Assembly (NCBI GenBank): GCA_963712835.1
Contig: CAVQJJ010000002.1
Coordinates: forward strand, 806,001 to 870,000
Length of the DNA stretch: 64,000 bases
Origin: DATARH01 sp963712835
Lineage (GTDB): Bacteria; Pseudomonadota; Alphaproteobacteria; ATCC43930; CGMCC-115725
Direction: 5' to 3'
The notes under the pieces were generated by a model. It had not been told where the DNA came from and did no database searches. It was given only the letters and a program-made list of their open reading frames with translations. Below are positions 60,828 to 64,000 of the stretch, one piece after another (positions within the stretch are counted from its first letter, which is position 1; each line of letters opens with the position of its first letter). The position numbers and the translations under genes are program-made.

Positions 60828-62393
60828 CTAATCCTCACCCGCTGGGGCGGCGCTAGGCGAAGGCGCGCCGACCGGCTGGCGCGGCGCCACGCGGATCAGC
60901 AGCACCAGCGGCAGCGAGCACAGCAGAACGATCATCATCATCTTGAAATCGTCGATGTAGCCGACCATTGCTGCCTGGCGTGTGACCGCGGCGTTGAGTG
61001 CGGCGACGCCGGACGGCGCGGTCAGACTGTAAATCGGTCCGAGCAAGTGCCCCTGCGTGAGCGGATTATCGGGTCGCAGGCCCTCCACCAATTGCGAATG
61101 CACGATCTGGGTGTTCTGCGCGAGCGTCGCTTCGAGGATGCTGATCCCGATGCTGCCGCCGAGCATCCGCATCAGGCTTCTGAGCGCGGTGCCTTGGGTG
61201 AGGATGTGACGCGGCAAGTCGCTGAGCGCGAGGATGTTGAGCGGCACGAAGGTCAGGCCGAGCGTAAAGCCTTGCGTAAAGCACGCGGAGATGATCGGCC
61301 AGGACCCCATGTCAAGCGAATAGCCGGTCATCTGCCACAGCGAGGCGGCGGTGAGAGCGAAGCCGACGACGATGAATATTCGACCGTCGATCTTGTTGAT
61401 CGTGCGGCCGACAAAAATCATCGCCAGCATCGTGCCAAAGCCGCGTGGCGCCATCATCCAGCCGCTGGTAAAGACCGGATAGTTCATCAAGTCCTGCATC
61501 ATCGACGGCATCAGCGCCAGGGTGCCGCTGAGGATCCAGCCGACAGCCAGCATCAACAGGCTGCCGGCGATGAAATTGGGACTCTTCAGCAATTCGAGGC
61601 TGACGAAGGAGCGCCCGCGCGCGGTGATGGTATGCACGACGAAGAGGTAGAAGCTGAGCCCGGCGATGGTCGCCTCGACCCAGATTTCGGTCGAGTGGAA
61701 CCAGTCCTTGATCTGCCCGCGGTCGAGCATCAGCTGCAACGCGCCGATCGCTATGCTCAGCATCCCGAAGCCGAGCGCGTCGAACTCGTCGCGCCGCACG
61801 GTGCGGGTCTGGCGGATGAAGAAGAAGATGCCGAGCGCGCAGAGCGCGCCAACCGGCAGGTTGATATAGAAGCACCACCGCCAGTTCATGTTGTCGGTGA
61901 TCCAGCCGCCCATGGTGGGCCCGAGGATCGGCCCCATCATCGCGCCCGAGCTGAAGATCGCCATCGCCTGGCCGTGCTTTTCCTGCGGGTAGACGGTCAG
62001 CAGCGTGGCCTGCCCGAGCGGCACCAGGCCGGCGCCGAAAACCCCCTGAAGCAGCCGGTAGATCACCAGCTGCGTGAGGCTCTCGGCCGCGCCGCAAAGA
62101 CCCGAGGCAATCGTGAAGCCGATCACCGAGGCAATGAAGATGAACTTGATGCCAAACCGGCCGGCGAGCCAGCCGGTCAGTGGCATCGCGATCGCCGAGG
62201 CGACGATGTACGAGGTCAGAACCCAGGAAATCTGGTCCTGCGCCGCCGACATGCTGCCCTGGATGTGCGGCAGCGCGACATTGGCGATCGTCGTGTCGAT
62301 ACCCTGCAGCACGCAGGCACAGATCACCGTGGCGGTGATCATGCCGCGGTTGATCGGCGGCCCGGCGGGAGCGATCGAGCGTTCGCTCCTCAT
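60828..62393 (-). CDS. EmrB/QacA MFS transporter (DHA2) 1
   Basis: A 521-residue, 14-helix major facilitator of the DHA2 (EmrB/QacA) drug:H+ antiporter type. The motifs are IANVALPHIQGSMSAAQDQISWVLTSYIVASAI (helices 1-2), PLTGWLAGRFGIKFIFI, RLLQGVFGAGLVPLGQA and GPTMGGWITDNMNWRWCFYINLP (motif C). The substrate is unknown and a partner HlyD (EmrA) is not seen in the window. It lies next to a close paralogue. Its stop marks the junction with the TRAP remnant. Confidence 0.92.
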   Translation of the reverse strand: MRSERSIAPAGPPINRGMITATVICACVLQGIDTTIANVALPHIQGSMSAAQDQISWVLTSYIVASAIAMPLTGWLAGRFGIKFIFIASVIGFTIASGLCGAAESLTQLVIYRLLQGVFGAGLVPLGQATLLTVYPQEKHGQAMAIFSSGAMMGPILGPTMGGWITDNMNWRWCFYINLPVGALCALGIFFFIRQTRTVRRDEFDALGFGMLSIAIGALQLMLDRGQIKDWFHSTEIWVEATIAGLSFYLFVVHTITARGRSFVSLELLKSPNFIAGSLLMLAVGWILSGTLALMPSMMQDLMNYPVFTSGWMMAPRGFGTMLAMIFVGRTINKIDGRIFIVVGFALTAASLWQMTGYSLDMGSWPIISACFTQGFTLGLTFVPLNILALSDLPRHILTQGTALRSLMRMLGGSIGISILEATLAQNTQIVHSQLVEGLRPDNPLTQGHLLGPIYSLTAPSGVAALNAAVTRQAAMVGYIDDFKMMMIVLLCSLPLVLLIRVAPRQPVGAPSPSAAPAGED

Positions 62394-62403
62394 GCCGCTT
62401 GCC

Positions 62404-63960
62404 TCAATCGTCCGCTACGGCAGCGGCGGCAACCGGGGCCGGCGGCGCGGTCCGCACCGGTGACGCGTCGCGCAGCAGCAGGATAAGCGGGATCGACGCA
62501 ACGCATACCACCATCAACAGCCAGAAATCGTCGATATACGCGACCATCGACGCCTGCCGCGTCACCGCGGCGTTGAGCGCGGCCACCCCGGTCGGCGCGG
62601 TGAGGCTGTAGGGAAAGCCGAACATCGGGGAGTGAATGAGCGGGTTGTCCGGCCGCAGCCCTTCGATCAGCCGCGCATGGACCGTCTGGGTGTTCTCGGC
62701 GAGGATCGCGACAAGCGCGCTGATGCCGACGCTGCCGCCGAGGTTGCGCATGAGGCTTCTGAGCGCGGTGCCCTGGGTCAGAATGTGGCGCGGCAAGGTC
62801 GACAATGCGGTCACGTTGAGCGGCACAAAGGTGCAGCCTAGCCCGAAGCCCTGGTTGAACCCCGAGATGACAAGCGGCCAATAATCCATGTCGAGCGAGA
62901 ATTGCGTCATCTGCCACATGGCAAACGCCGTCAGCGCCAGCCCGAACAGGATCAGCAGCCGGTTGTCGACGCGGTTGATCACCTTGGCGACGGCGAACAT
63001 CGCGATCATCGAGCCTAAGGCGCGCGGCGACACGACAATGCCGGTCGTAAAGACGGGATAGTCCATCTGCTGCTGCAGCATCGTCGGCAACAGCGCCAGC
63101 GTACCGGTCATGATGCCGCCGACCGCGAACATCAGCACCGTTCCGGCGAGAAAATTGGTATTGTTCAGCAGCTCGCGGTTGATGAAAGTGCGGCCGCTGG
63201 CGGTAACCGTATGCACTGTGAACAGGTAGAAGCTTAGGACGGCGATAGTCGCCTCGATGCAGATTTCGCGAGAATGGAACCAGTTCTTCAACTCGCCGCG
63301 GTCGAGCATCAGCTGCATCGCGCCAATGGCGAAGCTCAGAAAGAGAAAGCCGAACGCGTCGAACGTCTCGCGATGGGCATTCCGGTTGAACCGGATGAAG
63401 ATGATGATCCCGGTGACGCAAAGAATGCCGACCGGCACGTTGACGTAGAAAATCCAGCGCCAGCTGAAATCCTCGGTCAGCCAGCCGCCGAGCAACGGGC
63501 CGCTGATCGGCCCCATCATCGTGCCGATGCCGTAGACCGCCATCGCCCTGCCATGCCGCTCCGGCGGGTTGATCTGCAGCAGCACGGCCTGTGACAGCGG
63601 AATGAGCCCGGCGCCGCATACCCCTTGCAGGAAGCGGAAGAGCACGAGCTGTTCGAGGCTCGCCGCCGCGCCGCACAACGCCGAGGCGATCGTGAAGCCG
63701 CCGACCGAAAACAAGAACACGTATTTGATGCCGATCCGCCCGGCCATCCAGCCGGTGAGCGGCATCGTGATGGCCGCAGCGACAATATATGACGTCAATA
63801 CCCACGCGATCTGGTCCTGCGAAGCCGATAGGCTCCCTTGAATATGCGGCAAGGCGACGTTGGCGATCGTGTTGTCGACGCCTTGCATAATGTTCGCCAA
63901 CATGATCGAGGCGGTAATCCAGCCTCGATTGGGCACCGCGGTCGGCGTTTCCCCGCGCAA
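62404..63960 (-). CDS. EmrB/QacA MFS transporter (DHA2) 2
   Basis: A 518-residue paralogue of the downstream MFS gene. Segments such as TIANVALPHIQGSLSASQDQ, RFLQGVCGAGLIPLSQA, MMGPISGPLLGGWLTEDFSWRW and AALNAAVTRQASMVAYIDDF closely parallel it. The start shown is TTG 63960. The frame stays open to the window edge, so the true start may lie upstream, near a partner emrA gene. Ten bases separate the two MFS genes, so they are probably one operon. Confidence 0.88.
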   Translation of the reverse strand: MRGETPTAVPNRGWITASIMLANIMQGVDNTIANVALPHIQGSLSASQDQIAWVLTSYIVAAAITMPLTGWMAGRIGIKYVFLFSVGGFTIASALCGAAASLEQLVLFRFLQGVCGAGLIPLSQAVLLQINPPERHGRAMAVYGIGTMMGPISGPLLGGWLTEDFSWRWIFYVNVPVGILCVTGIIIFIRFNRNAHRETFDAFGFLFLSFAIGAMQLMLDRGELKNWFHSREICIEATIAVLSFYLFTVHTVTASGRTFINRELLNNTNFLAGTVLMFAVGGIMTGTLALLPTMLQQQMDYPVFTTGIVVSPRALGSMIAMFAVAKVINRVDNRLLILFGLALTAFAMWQMTQFSLDMDYWPLVISGFNQGFGLGCTFVPLNVTALSTLPRHILTQGTALRSLMRNLGGSVGISALVAILAENTQTVHARLIEGLRPDNPLIHSPMFGFPYSLTAPTGVAALNAAVTRQASMVAYIDDFWLLMVVCVASIPLILLLRDASPVRTAPPAPVAAAAVADD

Positions 63961-64000
63961 TTTCTTACCCCGACTGACCTGCCCTAACCTCTCGGCAAAG

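Noticed and set aside
60303..62486. A 727-codon frame on the plus strand across mltB, the TRAP remnant and the MFS gene.
   Set aside because: It runs across several genes on the other strand, is rich in His, Arg and Asp, and has no homology-like motifs. It is a shadow frame.

Overview
The window is a GC-rich, gene-dense stretch of an alphaproteobacterial chromosome, almost entirely housekeeping genes. Several features support this placement. They are a fused TrpE(G) anthranilate synthase behind a Trp-codon leader peptide, a dusB(nifR3)-ntrB-ntrC-ntrY-ntrX cluster, and a pyruvate dehydrogenase operon whose E1-beta subunit carries its own lipoyl domain. The fused IspDF enzyme and the cytochrome c / kdsB / pheA neighbourhood also fit. 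The arrangement resembles Rhizobiales and Rhodospirillales; I cannot be more precise from sequence alone.

Layout: (1) 0-12.5 kb: a partial methyltransferase, a GFA-family protein, trpL and trpE(G), a PpiD-type foldase, tpiA, secG and pyrG. A leftward operon kdsB-pheA-Ldh-small ORF-mce follows. (2) 12.5-24.5 kb: membrane cytochrome c, hisN, an incomplete yej-type peptide ABC transporter (yejA, yejB) with a nitrilase-like gene, sdhCDAB, a serine hydrolase, two poorly characterised genes and an SDR. (3) 24.5-38.8 kb: glnD, kdsA, a phosphotransferase, eno, ftsB, pdhA-pdhB-pdhC-lpdA-lipA, a RatA-like gene and pgpA. (4) 38.9-50.9 kb: ispDF, then dusB-ntrBC-ntrYX, a D-amino-acid aminotransferase, a HAD phosphatase, hfq and hflX. 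(5) 50.9-64 kb: a gene-poor gap, then leftward operons. These are mazG-GNAT, a GFA protein, dacA-tmk-holB-tatD-MBL-GNAT, rlpA, mltB, a decayed TRAP-transporter fragment and two tandem EmrB-type MFS genes.

Functional links: glnD, ntrBC, ntrYX and dusB give most of the nitrogen-sensing cascade. pdhABC, lpdA and lipA make and lipoylate pyruvate dehydrogenase. kdsA and kdsB supply KDO for lipopolysaccharide. dacA, rlpA and mltB remodel peptidoglycan.

No wholly new multi-gene system is evident. The most notable signals are: a trpL attenuator that looks leaderless; a family of about 82-bp intergenic palindromic elements inserted repeatedly inside operons, sometimes directly before a ribosome-binding site; a related palindrome translated in frame in the PdhC linker; single-base (+1) frameshifts in ntrY, a GNAT gene and a TRAP-permease remnant; a probable CTG start for hflX; and operator-like inverted repeats ahead of dusB-ntr and eno. 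No rRNA, tRNA, CRISPR array or insertion sequence was recognised.
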